Shown here piece after piece: positions 42,783-52,453 of a stretch of 64,000 bases of DNA (its first letter is position 1; each line of letters begins with the position of its first letter). The stretch lies in NCBI RefSeq assembly GCF_015191005.1, contig NZ_CP040442.1, positions 1,426,001-1,490,000 of the forward strand, given 5' to 3'. Origin of the DNA: Kaistella flava (ex Peng et al. 2021). GTDB taxonomy: Bacteria > Bacteroidota > Bacteroidia > Flavobacteriales > Weeksellaceae. The notes beneath the pieces are model-generated. The model saw nothing but the letters and a program-made list of their open reading frames with translations, was not told the DNA's origin and searched no databases. Both the position numbers and the translations under genes were made by a program.

Positions 42783-43916
42783 TCATTTTTTAGATTTTAA
42801 GATTTCTTTAAATGCCTCACCAGCTTCTTGACTCGCCCAATCACCAACTTGTTTAAAAAACTCTTTAAATACAGAATTAGAATTTTCTTTATCTGCTGTA
42901 CTACTTTTATCATTGTGAAGACCAATAATTTCTTGTCTCACAAAGACTTTAGAGGTCATATTACCAGCTAAAGAATGATACGATTTAGTATCATTACTTA
43001 AAACCTTTTCTGAACTAAAATCTCCACTTTTAACAAATCTAAATTTACTATCAGTAATTTTTTCCCACGAAGTTGAAATTTTTATACCCTTGTCAAATGA
43101 AAACCCATTGGGAGTATGTGTTTTTTCAATTCCTGTTTCCTGTTTTACGTTAAGGTATCCATTGCCATCCATAAATTCTTGCGCATTGGTAATCTTAACG
43201 ACATTCATGTCTAAAATATTCGAACCACCTGGGGCTTCAACTCTACTTCCAAATGCATCATTTGCTCCTAAATTTTCATAATCACCTGCATTGCCAGTGA
43301 CCCCGGATTGACTTAAACCTTTTGTGGTCATTTCGCCATGTACATCTTTAACAAAAAACAATTCGTTTGTTTTTGTATTATGAAACCAATCTGTCCCTTC
43401 ACGACCATCTGGATCTATGAACCTAACAGGGTTATCAAAAGCATAGTTGTAAACACTATGACGCGTCATTTTCTCCGCCAGTGGGTCAACAACTCCCCAT
43501 CTACCGATATCCGGCATGTACATTCTTGCGCCGTAGTCGTACATTCCAGTCTCCTGAAGTTCCTTGCCGTTGTATTTATAATTGTACGGTACACTTAAAG
43601 GATCATAATAGGAATTAGTATTATTTTTAATAAAACTCATCCCAAAAGGATAATAATCATTGCTGTCCATTATTCTCAAAGAACTTCCTTCTTTCACATA
43701 ACTCACGCGCATATTTCCCAAATGATCTTTGTACTGATAAATGTACCGAAAATTTTCATAATCGTAAAATCCTTCCGCTGTTGGGAAAAAAGATAAGATC
43801 ATATTTTCCTGCTGCGGATACCCGGGAACTGCAATGCTCCTTTCCTCCAAAGCAGAAAAAGTTTCTTCATTACCCGCTCTGGACATACATACCGTGCTGT
43901 CATCCTGTTCTTCCAA
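42783..43916 (-). CDS. Rhs C-terminal fragment: core end plus unknown tip
   Basis: This 377-aa frame carries the last part of an Rhs core (YKDHLGNMRVSYVKEG, then YNYKYNGKELQETGMYDYGA and DPLAEKMTRHSVYNYAFDN, about 70-165). The divergent tip starts after IDPDGREG. The tip (about 170-377) has no motif I can assign; it is rich in Ser, Lys and Asn. Upstream Rhs sequence continues to about 44135 but is frameshifted. It is an orphan tip, because no full Rhs core or secretion signal is present. The gene at 42275 is its likely immunity partner. Confidence 0.75.
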   Translation of the reverse strand: MEEQDDSTVCMSRAGNEETFSALEERSIAVPGYPQQENMILSFFPTAEGFYDYENFRYIYQYKDHLGNMRVSYVKEGSSLRIMDSNDYYPFGMSFIKNNTNSYYDPLSVPYNYKYNGKELQETGMYDYGARMYMPDIGRWGVVDPLAEKMTRHSVYNYAFDNPVRFIDPDGREGTDWFHNTKTNELFFVKDVHGEMTTKGLSQSGVTGNAGDYENLGANDAFGSRVEAPGGSNILDMNVVKITNAQEFMDGNGYLNVKQETGIEKTHTPNGFSFDKGIKISTSWEKITDSKFRFVKSGDFSSEKVLSNDTKSYHSLAGNMTSKVFVRQEIIGLHNDKSSTADKENSNSVFKEFFKQVGDWASQEAGEAFKEILKSKK

Positions 43917-44135
43917 AGCCAGTCTTAAAGGTTCAACATTCGGCGTGGAATACTGGAAGCCGTCTAAATATTCGGTATTGATCAGGTTTGTTCCGCTTTG
44001 GTTTCACCAAGGTGTACGCTTTTTTTAATTTTACACCATCTGCGCGGTAAACAAAACTGCTGGTATTACCTTTTTGTTCAATTGTTGTGGGAAGGTTTAG
44101 GAAATTGTAGTTAATTGTAGAAATTCCTCATCAGG
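43917..44135 (-). pseudogene. Truncated and frameshifted Rhs core preceding the tip
   Basis: The minus strand encodes Rhs core text (STINYNFLNLPTTIEQKGN, FVYRADGVKLKKAYTL, then NTEYLDGFQYSTPNVEPLR after a shift). The frame breaks at a T-run at 44002-44004 (one base too many would explain it) and again near 44120. The core ends abruptly about 44135. This is the amount of core kept by a displaced Rhs tip. Confidence 0.65.
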
Positions 44136-44250
44136 TTTAAAGTTGCACAATATTAGAAAGAAAAGCGCCTAAAAGGGCATTGCTCTTTCAAGTTCCATGT
44201 TTAATATTCAGAACACAAAAATATTCTTCAATTAATGAAAATAAAAAAAA

Positions 44251-44276
44251 CCGCCTCAAATTATTTCTTGAGACGG
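44251..44276 (-). terminator. Terminator of the immunity gene at 44282
   Basis: CCGCCTCAA (44251-44259) pairs with TTGAGACGG (44268-44276) with one mismatch. On the minus strand a run of eight T follows. Confidence 0.75.
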
Positions 44277-44281
44277 ATTCT

Positions 44282-44713
44282 TTATTTATTAATCTTAATT
44301 TTGACTGTTGGCGGATTATCTTTCTCGTATTTATCATACAATCCTATATTTGTAACAGATGAACAGTTTTTTACATCTTCAATATTAAAAGATTGGGATA
44401 CATCATTTATCGTTTGATTTATTATATAACATCCATTTTTTGCATTTGGGATAAAATCAACAACTATAAATCGTACTTCCTTTAACATATTCGGAATTAA
44501 ATATTCTTGATCTGCAATAACTAATGATAAATTTTTTTCGCATTTTTTTCTTTCAAATGAAAATAAATTATCTGCATTTTTCTTTAAAATAGAATTCCCT
44601 TTTCTTATACTTTCAGAATTGAAATTTTTTAAAATTATTTTTATTTCCTGCCCTTTTAGAGGGAAAAATGACAAACAAAACAGAAAAAATAGATTTTTAT
44701 TATTTAGTATCAT
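44282..44713 (-). CDS. Exported candidate immunity protein
   Basis: This 143-aa protein has a signal peptide (residues 1-21, FFPLKGQ) and a beta-strand-rich mature part with two cysteines. Its ATG lies inside the last codons of the Rhs tip gene at 44700, a 14-bp overlap typical of toxin-immunity coupling. Periplasmic location suggests that its toxin acts outside the cytoplasm. It ends in its own terminator. No known immunity family is recognised. Confidence 0.65.
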   Translation of the reverse strand: MILNNKNLFFLFCLSFFPLKGQEIKIILKNFNSESIRKGNSILKKNADNLFSFERKKCEKNLSLVIADQEYLIPNMLKEVRFIVVDFIPNAKNGCYIINQTINDVSQSFNIEDVKNCSSVTNIGLYDKYEKDNPPTVKIKINK

Positions 44714-45542
44714 AATGTGATATTCTTAAAGGACTTTCTCCATTACTAATGTTTTTTAAAGCCTGATTATGAAAATAAACATTTTCGACTCCAGATCCGC
44801 TAGACTTATTTAGGTTTCCATTCTTGATATAATCCAATCCGTGATCCAACATTTCGTGAAAAAATGCCGAACTTGCACTCGGAACTGTTAATTGTCCTTT
44901 TTCACCCTGTATTTGTAAAGAACTAATTTTAGACCTATTCATAACTACATAACCATACCCCTGCTTAGTTTTATCATACTTTCCAGGTGCCCAAAATAAT
45001 GCTCCACCAGTATTAGATACATTTAAATCAGCTGTAGCATCCATTTTTTGCCATCCTTCTCTTTTAGGAACTCCATTTTCATCCATAGCAAACCTCTCTT
45101 TTCCATCTTCGGTTTTCTCCATAACAAAGCCTGGTTCATAAATATTGACTGTAAATTCATTTGAATCCTTATTAGAAAGGACTTCTATGGTTTTATCTTT
45201 ATCATCAACTACACTTGTTAATCCATTTGCCAAAGATTTTTGTTCATCATTAAAACCTTTTGAAAGTTTTTTAAATGATGAATTTTTGTATCCTAATTCA
45301 CCTTTTTTGTTGAAATAGAATCCATTATTTTCACCTAACTGATTGGTAATATATGCTAAAATTGTTTTTTGTGTTTCTTCGTCAGTGGATACAACCCTTC
45401 TTCCATCTGGATCTTTGTAATAAATTGGATTGTTAAGAGTATAATTATAAGGTGTATTTGTATGATACAAAAGAGCAAAAGGGTCAATTTGCCCCCATCT
45501 TCCAATATCCGGCATGTACATTCTTGCTCCATAATCATACAT
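44700..45542 (-). CDS. Rhs tip with HExxxH zincin-like motif
   Basis: This 280-aa tip begins within the Rhs core (MYDYGARMYMPDIGRWGQID), and the core frame extends upstream to about 45600. The variable domain (about 60-280) contains SAFFHEMLDHGLDYI near residue 230. This resembles metallopeptidase helices but has three, not two, residues between HE and H. It may be a zinc-dependent protease toxin (inference). The tip at 63536 has HESFLHADL in a similar position. The overlapping gene at 44282 is the probable immunity gene. Confidence 0.72.
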   Translation of the reverse strand: MYDYGARMYMPDIGRWGQIDPFALLYHTNTPYNYTLNNPIYYKDPDGRRVVSTDEETQKTILAYITNQLGENNGFYFNKKGELGYKNSSFKKLSKGFNDEQKSLANGLTSVVDDKDKTIEVLSNKDSNEFTVNIYEPGFVMEKTEDGKERFAMDENGVPKREGWQKMDATADLNVSNTGGALFWAPGKYDKTKQGYGYVVMNRSKISSLQIQGEKGQLTVPSASSAFFHEMLDHGLDYIKNGNLNKSSGSGVENVYFHNQALKNISNGESPLRISHYDTK

Positions 45543-45603
45543 TCCGGTTTCTTGTAATTCCTTACCGTTGTATTTATAGTTAAACGAAAGGGGTCGTGTT
45601 AGT

Positions 45604-45858
45604 TTATTTCTTAAAAAATTTAATTAGTTTTATTATTAATAAAATTATCAATGTTGGAACTAAAAAGAAGAGCAGCGTGTAAGAAACCCATCCTGCTGTA
45701 ATTGTGTGATTCATCTCAAAGAAATATACTACTACTGAATAAATAAAAAGTAATCCAACTAATAATAGTAAAAAATTAATATACTTTTGGGGCCTAATAA
45801 TCAACCATAATACTACAGCAAATATTAACGGAATCAATATTGTAAAAATATAGAACAT
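45604..45858 (-). CDS. Small membrane protein, candidate immunity (copy 1)
   Basis: This 84-aa protein consists of about three hydrophobic helices (FTILIPLIFAVVLWLII, FLLLLVGLLFIYSVVVYFF, ILLIIKLIKFF) with a basic C-terminus. Its ATG overlaps the stop of the Rhs tip gene (45858), so it is the likely immunity protein for that tip. An inner-membrane immunity protein suggests a toxin that attacks the membrane or periplasm. Confidence 0.65.
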   Translation of the reverse strand: MFYIFTILIPLIFAVVLWLIIRPQKYINFLLLLVGLLFIYSVVVYFFEMNHTITAGWVSYTLLFFLVPTLIILLIIKLIKFFKK

Positions 45859-46572
45859 TATTTTTTTTCTTCTTTTTTAGGTTCAGTAACGGTAGTTTTA
45901 TTTAAAACCTCTTGTCCTCCTAAGAATTTACTTATATTTCCTAGTACTTCCTGCCACGACTGTTTTTGTTGTTCTCGTGCATAATTTTCCCCTTTACTAG
46001 TTGATTTGAGTACGCCCATATCTACATCTGATTTACTTGTAATAGTAAATCCTATTTTACCATCATCATATTGCGTAATATTAAATTGAATTATTCCTTT
46101 TTCAATATGACCCTCCATTGTCTGAAACGTTGCTTGTAAATTATTTTTACTTTCGTTAATATCCATTATTTTAACAAAAGAATTATTTAAAGGTCCGTTT
46201 ATATCTATTTTAATGAAATTTCCTGTCTTGAAGTCAGATGATGTACCATTTCCATCAACAGGGTGATTAAATGTTGCTTTAGAGTTTGATAGAAAATCCT
46301 CAGGATTTTGTGAAAAATCAGATTTAAGTTTACTAAAAGATTGTTGAGAATTTTGAACTACAACTTGATACTTTTGAAATTGAGCGTCTGAACTAGGCGT
46401 CTTTAAGTCAAGTTTTCTTGGCTGTAAAAAAGAACTCATAATATATTCTGCCTCGAGACCTTCTATTTTCCCTATGAGCAACCACTTTATTTTCAGAAAA
46501 AGCATAAGTGCTATTAAAAGGATATTTTTCTGCAAGCGGATCTATGTTGAAGAACCTTCCCACATCAGGCAT
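45858..46572 (-). pseudogene. Rhs tip, second core type (copy 1, frameshifted)
   Basis: The tip of about 205 residues (from EGLEAEYIMSSF) is intact, but the core part breaks at a T-run near 46485, where copy 1 has TTTT and copy 2 TTT. The restored frame begins MPDVGRFFNIDPLAEKYPFN, a core version unlike the GMYDYGARMYMPD version of the other tips. The tip has beta-rich text (IKIDINGPLNNSFVKI) and a Lys/Glu-rich tail. No toxin family is recognised. Confidence 0.72.
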
Positions 46573-46907
46573 ATATTGTCTCCACTTAAATGCATAGAAT
46601 CCAGTCTCTTGAAGTTCTTGTTCCTGAAACTTATAATTGTATATCCCCGCTCTACTTTTTCAGATTTGCCTACTCAAGGTTTTTTCGTGCGAGGCTTTAC
46701 ACTATGAACTTCTCCTCTTGCTCGCTTTTGTAAAGATAAATATTTTTTCTTTTTCAATTGAAAATAAATATTCGGGATTTTAGAACGATTTTTTGCGTCA
46801 CAACTTTTTCCAAGGCTATAAAATAACTTCGCGTCATAATAACCCGTGCTGATTTACAGTGTTTTAGGATCTAGTTAAGCAAACCCGATTTCGCTTCGGT
46901 ACAAGGT

Positions 46908-46915
46908 TATATTTG
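46908..46915 (+). promoter_or_regulatory. Promoter -7 element for the 26-aa peptide (copy 1)
   Basis: TATATTTG matches TAnnTTTG, 33 bp upstream of the peptide ATG. It is the only nearby plus-strand gene start. The duplicate is at 55622-55629. Confidence 0.4.
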
Positions 46916-46948
46916 TCAGATAAGTTTAAAAAATAAATATTTAATATT

Positions 46949-47029
46949 ATGGATTTAGTAATTTGTTTTGTAGTTGTGATGATCGTTTTGCTTATTGTCA
47001 GCAATAACATTGGAAAAGAAAAAAAGTGA
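46949..47029 (+). CDS. 26-aa hydrophobic peptide (copy 1)
   Basis: The frame encodes MDLVICFVVVMIVLLIVSNN followed by IGKEKK. It consists of one transmembrane helix with a positively charged end, the usual form of type I toxins and small membrane regulators. A TAnnTTTG promoter lies 33 bp upstream. It is on the opposite strand from the recombinases. No antisense RNA gene was identified. It may also be chance. Confidence 0.4.
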   Translation: MDLVICFVVVMIVLLIVSNNIGKEKK

Positions 47030-47397
47030 TTCTATTAAAAATCGTTGTTGTCGCTGTTGTAAATGTGGGATTGTGGCAAAAATAGGTGTAGGATCCGGCG
47101 GTGGCTTTTTCCACAAATCCACATTTCTTTTCTTTCTGCAACTGCTTTTCTTTTGATTACTGCATTAAAGCGTTGGCGCATTTTGTCCTTATTCCGGGTG
47201 GTTGTAGCGTGGGCAAAAAAGTCTTTTTTTACGTTGGATAAGTAAGGGGAAAGAAGTGGCAAAAAGCGGTGGCGCAAAAGGGCTTTGCCCGTTGCAGGGA
47301 AAGCATTTAGCATAATCTCAAATTATAGGCAAAGATGGTGCTGGTTTGCCTGTAACGAAGCTTCAGCGGAGTGGAAGGCAACGGTGTAGCGTTGGCA

Positions 47398-47425
47398 CTT
47401 GCGTATAATTTCTATTATGTTATTT
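47398..47425. other. dif-like (Xer) site candidate, copy 1
   Basis: CTTGCGTATAA, TTTCTA and TTATGTTATTT form an 11-6-11 arrangement closely resembling the general dif consensus, whose arms are like KCGCATAA and TTATGTTAAAT. It lies in the noncoding end about 135 bp from the recombinase stop. It could be the crossover site of the element's recombinases or of host XerCD. Confidence 0.45.
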
Positions 47426-47560
47426 GCTGTGGCTCTTCAAGCGTTGGACAAGGTTTTGGAAAGTGGCTGGAAAAATGTCTTTTTTTATTTGGCGGGCGGG
47501 ATATTTAATTCAAAATGCAAGCGTTGGACTTTCTTGGCTCTTGGTTCTTTTTCTTGACTC

Positions 47561-48472
47561 CTATTTGATTGGATGGAACTGGTTGATCGCTGATTGCAGG
47601 GCTTCAATTCCTGTTTCCCGATACTTTTCAGTCGTGTCGGCGTGTTTGTGTCCGGCAAAATATTGGACTTTCCTTAAGTTCTCGCCCTGGTCTAATTTCA
47701 GTTTTATAACACTTTGGCGGATTTTTACGCTCGTGATTTTCTTTGTAAACGACTTCTGATAAGTTGATATAAGATAATTAATGTCATCATTTGTAATTTT
47801 TGAACCGAGTTTATTCAATAGAAAAATAGAAGTTTTTAGTATTTGGTTTTTAGATAAAAGTTCTCTTTCTTCCTTTAGATATTGATAAAATAATAAGATT
47901 TGTTCGGCTTTTAAATTCAGGATTCTTTCGTTGGTAATTCCTGTTTTTTGGATTTTTATTTTAGCATTTTTTAGGTCTAAATCTTCTATCTTTAATCGTT
48001 CAATATCACCCACCAAAAGTGCTTGGTTGACGATTAAACTCATAATTATAAAGTTTCTTTTTTTAAGCATTGGATAACGCTCTTTTCGGGGTTCTAACAG
48101 TTGTTGCAATTCTTTTTCCGTGAGCAGTTCCTGCAACTGTACCGGGTTTTCCTTTCCGTCCCTGATCTTAATGTTCTTTGCAGGATTGTAGGTGATCTGT
48201 CCTGTTTCCACTAAATAATCATAGTATTTTTTAAGAGCGTAAATCGTTCTGTTGATGCTTTGGGGATTGTAGTTTTTCCGCAGTAATTCTACATATTCCA
48301 TTAAATTCTGATAGTTCAGTTTTTCAGGATTTTTGTAATGTTTCCTAAACTTCTCTATCTCATAAAGATAACTTTTTAAAGTTTTTTCTGTGAGTTCATT
48401 TTGTAGATAGGTTTGTAGATTCTCCATAAATTCTGGTATAAATTTGGGTTGTTCCAAGGCATTCATGGCCAA
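47561..48472 (-). CDS. Second tyrosine recombinase, catalytically incomplete (copy 1)
   Basis: This 303-aa protein has a SAM-like core-binding N-terminal domain (about 15-95) and a C-terminal recombinase domain. The last box is intact: AGHKHADTTEKY supplies His275 and the nucleophile Tyr284. The first catalytic Arg is absent (ALLVGDIERL aligns with GLRRNEASEL of its partner) and the HxxR box lacks its His (SVKIRQ). It may act as a partner or accessory subunit to the complete recombinase encoded just upstream, with which it overlaps by 77 bp. No frameshift affects it. Confidence 0.85.
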   Translation of the reverse strand: MAMNALEQPKFIPEFMENLQTYLQNELTEKTLKSYLYEIEKFRKHYKNPEKLNYQNLMEYVELLRKNYNPQSINRTIYALKKYYDYLVETGQITYNPAKNIKIRDGKENPVQLQELLTEKELQQLLEPRKERYPMLKKRNFIIMSLIVNQALLVGDIERLKIEDLDLKNAKIKIQKTGITNERILNLKAEQILLFYQYLKEERELLSKNQILKTSIFLLNKLGSKITNDDINYLISTYQKSFTKKITSVKIRQSVIKLKLDQGENLRKVQYFAGHKHADTTEKYRETGIEALQSAINQFHPIK

Positions 48473-49221
48473 GAAAATCTCTTACTTTTTCAAGTTCCAT
48501 TCCCTGGTTCAGAAGTTGGGTCGCAATGGTATGGCGAAGACAATGAAGCGTAAAACCTTGATTATTTAATCCTGTTTTTTTAAGTAAATATTTGAACTCT
48601 ATATAAATTCTTTCCGATGTGATATTTATTAGTTTTTCAGTTTTATTTCCTTTCTTTTTCAATTGAAGTAAAAATTTTAGGTCTTCTTTAACTTGCTTTG
48701 TAAATGGGATTACCCTTCGTTTTTACCTTTTCCTTTTTTGATATACATTAAACAATTTTCCAAATCAATATCTTTTATATTCAGTTCTGATGCTTCATTC
48801 CGGCGCAGTCCACAACCATAACATAAGTGTAGGATAATGAGTTGTAAGGGACTGCTTTTTTCATATAGTTTTTTGATTTCCTCCGGACTAAATATTTTCC
48901 TTTCCTCATATTTTGGGGATTTTATTTTCAGTTGATAGGGACTCGTTTTATTGCCCCAGTTCTTTGCAGATAATCAAAATACATTCTAATAGACCGCATT
49001 TTTCCTGCAATGGCACTTTGACTTAAATCCATCTTTGTAACCCGGCTTTTGGTAGTTTTTAAGACCTCAAAATAGTTTAAAACATCTTCTGAAGTAATAC
49101 TGATTTTTTCCTTTTTAGAATAATTCAAAAACCTTTTAATCTCTTTTGGATAGGTATTTACAACGGTTTCACAATAACCTAAATTCTGTAATTCTTTTCT
49201 AAATATATAAAGATCTTCCAT
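48396..49221 (-). pseudogene. First tyrosine recombinase, frameshifted in copy 1
   Basis: Four homopolymers are shorter than in copy 2, totalling 5 missing bases (near 48655, 48675, 48719 and 48946), and these break the frame. Both ends match the intact 276-aa protein at 57101. The damage is confined to homopolymers, so the gene is probably intact in the cell. It should catalyse integration or excision of the element. Confidence 0.87.
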
Positions 49222-49308
49222 ATTCTATGATGCTTTTGCTTACTCAATATATTCAGTTTTTCCGAACGCCAGATATTTAAAGTAGTTAATTAATTGATAA
49301 TTAATAAT

Positions 49309-51701
49309 TTAAACCATCGTAGGTTGTGCTTTAGCGTTCGCTTGGCTTCCGTTTAGTGTTCGCTTGCGCTCGGTAGCGTTCAGTTTTAATTCATCAACTT
49401 GCTTGGCAAAGGCTTCTTTTAGTTCCTTTCTAACTTTCTGAATATTATCACTATAAGAGATTTTATACCTAAATCCCTTGTTCGCAAAACCAATTTGCTT
49501 TAAATATTCTAACCTTACTAAATCATTGAGATAAAACTGCAATTGGGTTTTCTTAAATCCTGTGACTTCCATGGCATCAAAACGGGTAAAACTTTCTTCT
49601 TTAAAGGCTTTCTTTAACTGCTCAAAAAACTGTCTTAAACTGCCGTCTAATTCATCAATCTTTAAAATAATACTCTCGAATAATATTTCTACTGCATTCT
49701 CAATATCTTCAATTTCTGTTATTAAAAAACCCTCTTTTGTTTCTCTCTGATATTGATGGATAATAGTAATTTGCTTAATAATGGCTTGGAACATTTCATT
49801 TAAACGCCTTTTATTTTTTACATTATTGGGCAACTGTATTTGGGTTGCATAGGGATTAATCACATCGTAATGCTTTAAGTTTCTGATGATTTTCTGTATA
49901 AAACCTATTGCTTTTTCTTGAGTGCTTTTATCAATCTCTCCTGCATTTCTGCGGTTCTGATAGGATATTATTTTCTCTGTTTGTTCCTCGCTTTCGTTGA
50001 TTGCCACAATAAAACTTCTATTCATATTATCCTCGTACAATTCGCCTTTTGTAGTTGCAGAAAGTGAAGAGAACTGTCCTTTTACGATTTTATGGGAAGA
50101 TTTGTTGTTTCCTTTTTTATCTTTTATGGTTACCGAACTTCTCAACACTTGGTTGGAAATAAATTCTCTCAATGCATACAATGCATCTTCTTTTAATCCG
50201 TCTAAATCTTCAATGATTATTATCTTTTGGAATAAATCAAACTCTCCCCAATTATACAAACTGCTTTCTGTAATTCTTGTAAATCGAAGCACGTCTTCTT
50301 GTGGCATTAAATCCGCTATTCTACTGATAATATGGGTTTTTCCGCTTCCGCTTGAACCTTGTACTATTCCGTGTAACGGACTTTTATTGAGGTAACTTAT
50401 TGTTATTAAAAATAATAACAATCTGCTGTTTTCTTCGCCAATAATTCCGATTTTTCTATGAGTTTATTTAATGATTTTAGTAATTCTTTTTGCTGTAAAA
50501 AGTCGGTTGGGTTGCTCACAGATTTCACAGGCTTTTCTTCCGTAATCTCGACTGGATTCAAACCCGTAACCCTCTCTTTAACTTCTTCAATTTCATTTGA
50601 AAAAATAAATTTTGCCTCATTTTTACTATTTTTTTCAATAAGGTTCGGCGATTGCAAAGCAATTCTTTCCTCTAAAAGCTTGGTAAATATTTCTTCATCG
50701 TGTAACTGCAACGTTTCATTTACATCATTATTCGGTAATTCTACAGTAGAGATTTTAAATTTTGGATTATAGATTTTAAATTCATTTGCATACTTTTCAA
50801 CCGCTTTTTTTCCTGCATCGTCTTGATCAAAACAGAAAATAATTTCTTCCAGTTCGGATAAATTTTTGATTGAGTGTAAGATTTCTTCATTCAATCCATT
50901 CGTTCCAAAACAACTTATCAAGCTGTAGTTATCTCGGATTTCTTTTATCTGAAGTAAACTTGCGCAATCGATTATTGCTTCCGTTAAAATCAGTTTCTTG
51001 GTTTCTTTCCTGGGATAATTTGGATAAAGTCCGGAACGATTTTTTAGATAATAATGTTTTGCTTTATCATCGTTTAGGATTGAGCGGAAGTACAATCCTG
51101 TAACTTCATTCTTCTGATTTCTGAGCGCAAAACAAATGCACCATTTCGCAAAAGGACTGTAACCTTTTTCTCCTGTTCTGCTGTTAATTAATCCTTTATC
51201 TTGCAATAATCCAACTTCTAAAGCTTGTTTTAATAATTCTTCCGTTTTCCTTTCTCCGTGGTGGAATTGGGCAGAGTTGTAACCAACCTCGATTCTCGTA
51301 AAATCTAATCCTCTTTTTTCTAAATATTCCTTTGCAGGTTTTGAGTTATTAATTGCATTTCTAAAATATTGGAACATATTATTTAAAAACCGTTCCTTGC
51401 TGATTGTTGGATTTTCAGAATTTGGATTTATAATTTCCTGTGCTTTCCTTATCGCTTCGTGTTTCGTTAAGTTTTCTTTGTGCATTATAAAATCGATCAC
51501 ATCCATACTTTTGCCGTGTGTCTTGCAATTAGTGCTAAAACAATAAGCCGTTTGCGTTTTGTAATAGATCTGCATACTTGGTGTTTTATCCTCGTGGAAC
51601 GGACAACACATTTTTGCATTCTTATCGGGTTTTAATCCGTAGTACTGCAAAACTGTAGAGATGGATAATTGGGATTTGATTGCGGTAATCTCCATAAACA
51701 A
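49309..51701 (-). pseudogene. CHC2/Toprim primase with C-terminal ATPase, frameshifted (copy 1)
   Basis: In the restored frame this is a protein of about 797 aa. A CHC2 zinc finger (CCPFHEDKTPSMQ and YCFSTNCKTHG, about 32-62) is followed by a Toprim core (LILTEAIIDCASLL, then IIFCFDQDDAGKKA). A P-loop ATPase domain has GSSGSGKTH and IIIIEDLDGLKEDA. The copy-1 break is at a C-run near 50447 (two C; copy 2 has three). Such proteins prime or unwind DNA for replication of mobile elements. The start is MFMEITAIK or the Met two codons later. Confidence 0.87.
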
Positions 51702-51736
51702 AGGATTAAAATTATTTTTAGTCTTTTTGACTATTG

Positions 51737-51825
51737 CAAAGTTATAAAATAATTAATTATTTGACAATTATAAAAGGTCAAAAAGTTTATATATTGTTTT
51801 TAAATATACTAATTGACTATATTTG
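51737..51825. promoter_or_regulatory. Divergent promoters between primase and XRE regulator (copy 1)
   Basis: For the primase, the minus strand has TAACTTTG (51744-51737). For the regulator, TATATTTG lies at 51818-51825, with TTG about 21 bp before. Several TTGAC/GTCAA pentamers lie between and may be operators for the XRE protein. Confidence 0.5.
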
Positions 51826-51844
51826 TACTACCAAACTTTGAGTT

Positions 51845-52210
51845 ATGCAAATAGGATTGAACATAAAAAAAATTAGAGAACAAAAAGGATTGCTCCAAAA
51901 GGAAATTGCTTTGGCAGCAGGTTTACATCCTGCCAATTACAATAAAACAGAAAAAGGCGAACGTGAACTTTCTATTGAAGCATTAAATAAAATTGCTCAA
52001 CTTTTCGGAATGACCATCGATCAGATTATTAATTATGAGGGAAACATTCCTACTGAAGTCACCATTGAAAATAAAAATATCAATGAAAGACTTTTGTTGA
52101 TAGAACAATTAGAGGACGAAGATAAAAACGCAATCTACCGCATTATTGATGGAATGCTTACCAAATCTAAATTCAAAGACTTCTTTAATAAAAACGTTGC
52201 AGCACTATAA
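51845..52210 (+). CDS. XRE-family transcriptional regulator (copy 1)
   Basis: This 121-aa protein has an N-terminal Cro/CI-type helix-turn-helix (IGLNIKKIREQKGLLQKEIALAAGLHPANYNKTEKGERELS, residues 3-45 approx). The C-terminal half is acidic and helical (NINERLLLIEQLEDEDKNAIYRII). It is transcribed away from the primase gene and probably represses the divergent promoters. The toxin-antitoxin pair follows at 12 bp, so all three may be one transcript. Confidence 0.9.
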   Translation: MQIGLNIKKIREQKGLLQKEIALAAGLHPANYNKTEKGERELSIEALNKIAQLFGMTIDQIINYEGNIPTEVTIENKNINERLLLIEQLEDEDKNAIYRIIDGMLTKSKFKDFFNKNVAAL

Positions 52211-52222
52211 AATTTAAATATT

Positions 52223-52453
52223 ATGCAAACACAAAATATCGTGATTTTTGAGCCCAATACTTCCGAAGAAATTAATGCATTGAAAGCTTTTGGAAAAGCG
52301 CTTAAATTAAAGTTTAAAATCTCCGAAAGTAATATAAATGCTGATAAAAAAGCTATTATTGATAATATTACAAAAGGTTTAATAGAAGTAAACCAAATAG
52401 AAAAAGGCGAGAAAAAAGGAACTTCACTAAAAGATTTCCTCAATGAGTTATGA
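52223..52453 (+). CDS. Antitoxin-like small protein (copy 1)
   Basis: This 76-aa protein of the DUF2683 kind begins IVIFEPNTSEEINALKAFGKALKLKFKI and ends in an acidic, disordered-looking tail. The start of the next gene overlaps its end by 11 bp. With the RelE/ParE-like protein downstream this is a typical type II toxin-antitoxin arrangement, with the antitoxin first. The DNA-binding function of the pair may lie in the XRE gene. Confidence 0.78.
   Translation: MQTQNIVIFEPNTSEEINALKAFGKALKLKFKISESNINADKKAIIDNITKGLIEVNQIEKGEKKGTSLKDFLNEL

Larger units (their letters stand above)
46654..47560. other. Noncoding end of the mobile element (copy 1)
   Basis: About 0.9 kb lies between the Rhs tip and the second recombinase. 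It holds the small peptide gene at 46949 and a near-perfect 14-bp inverted repeat (47063-47076 and 47111-47124). A GGCAAA/TTTGCC hairpin (47328-47350) and the dif-like site at 47398 follow. The composition is GC-richer than the surroundings. It is a candidate attachment, transfer or replication region; no larger gene is supported. Confidence 0.55.

Noticed and set aside
47035..47313. 92-codon minus-strand frame in the element end
   Set aside because: It lies over hairpins, contains homopolymers that change length in copy 2 and so does not persist there; not a gene.
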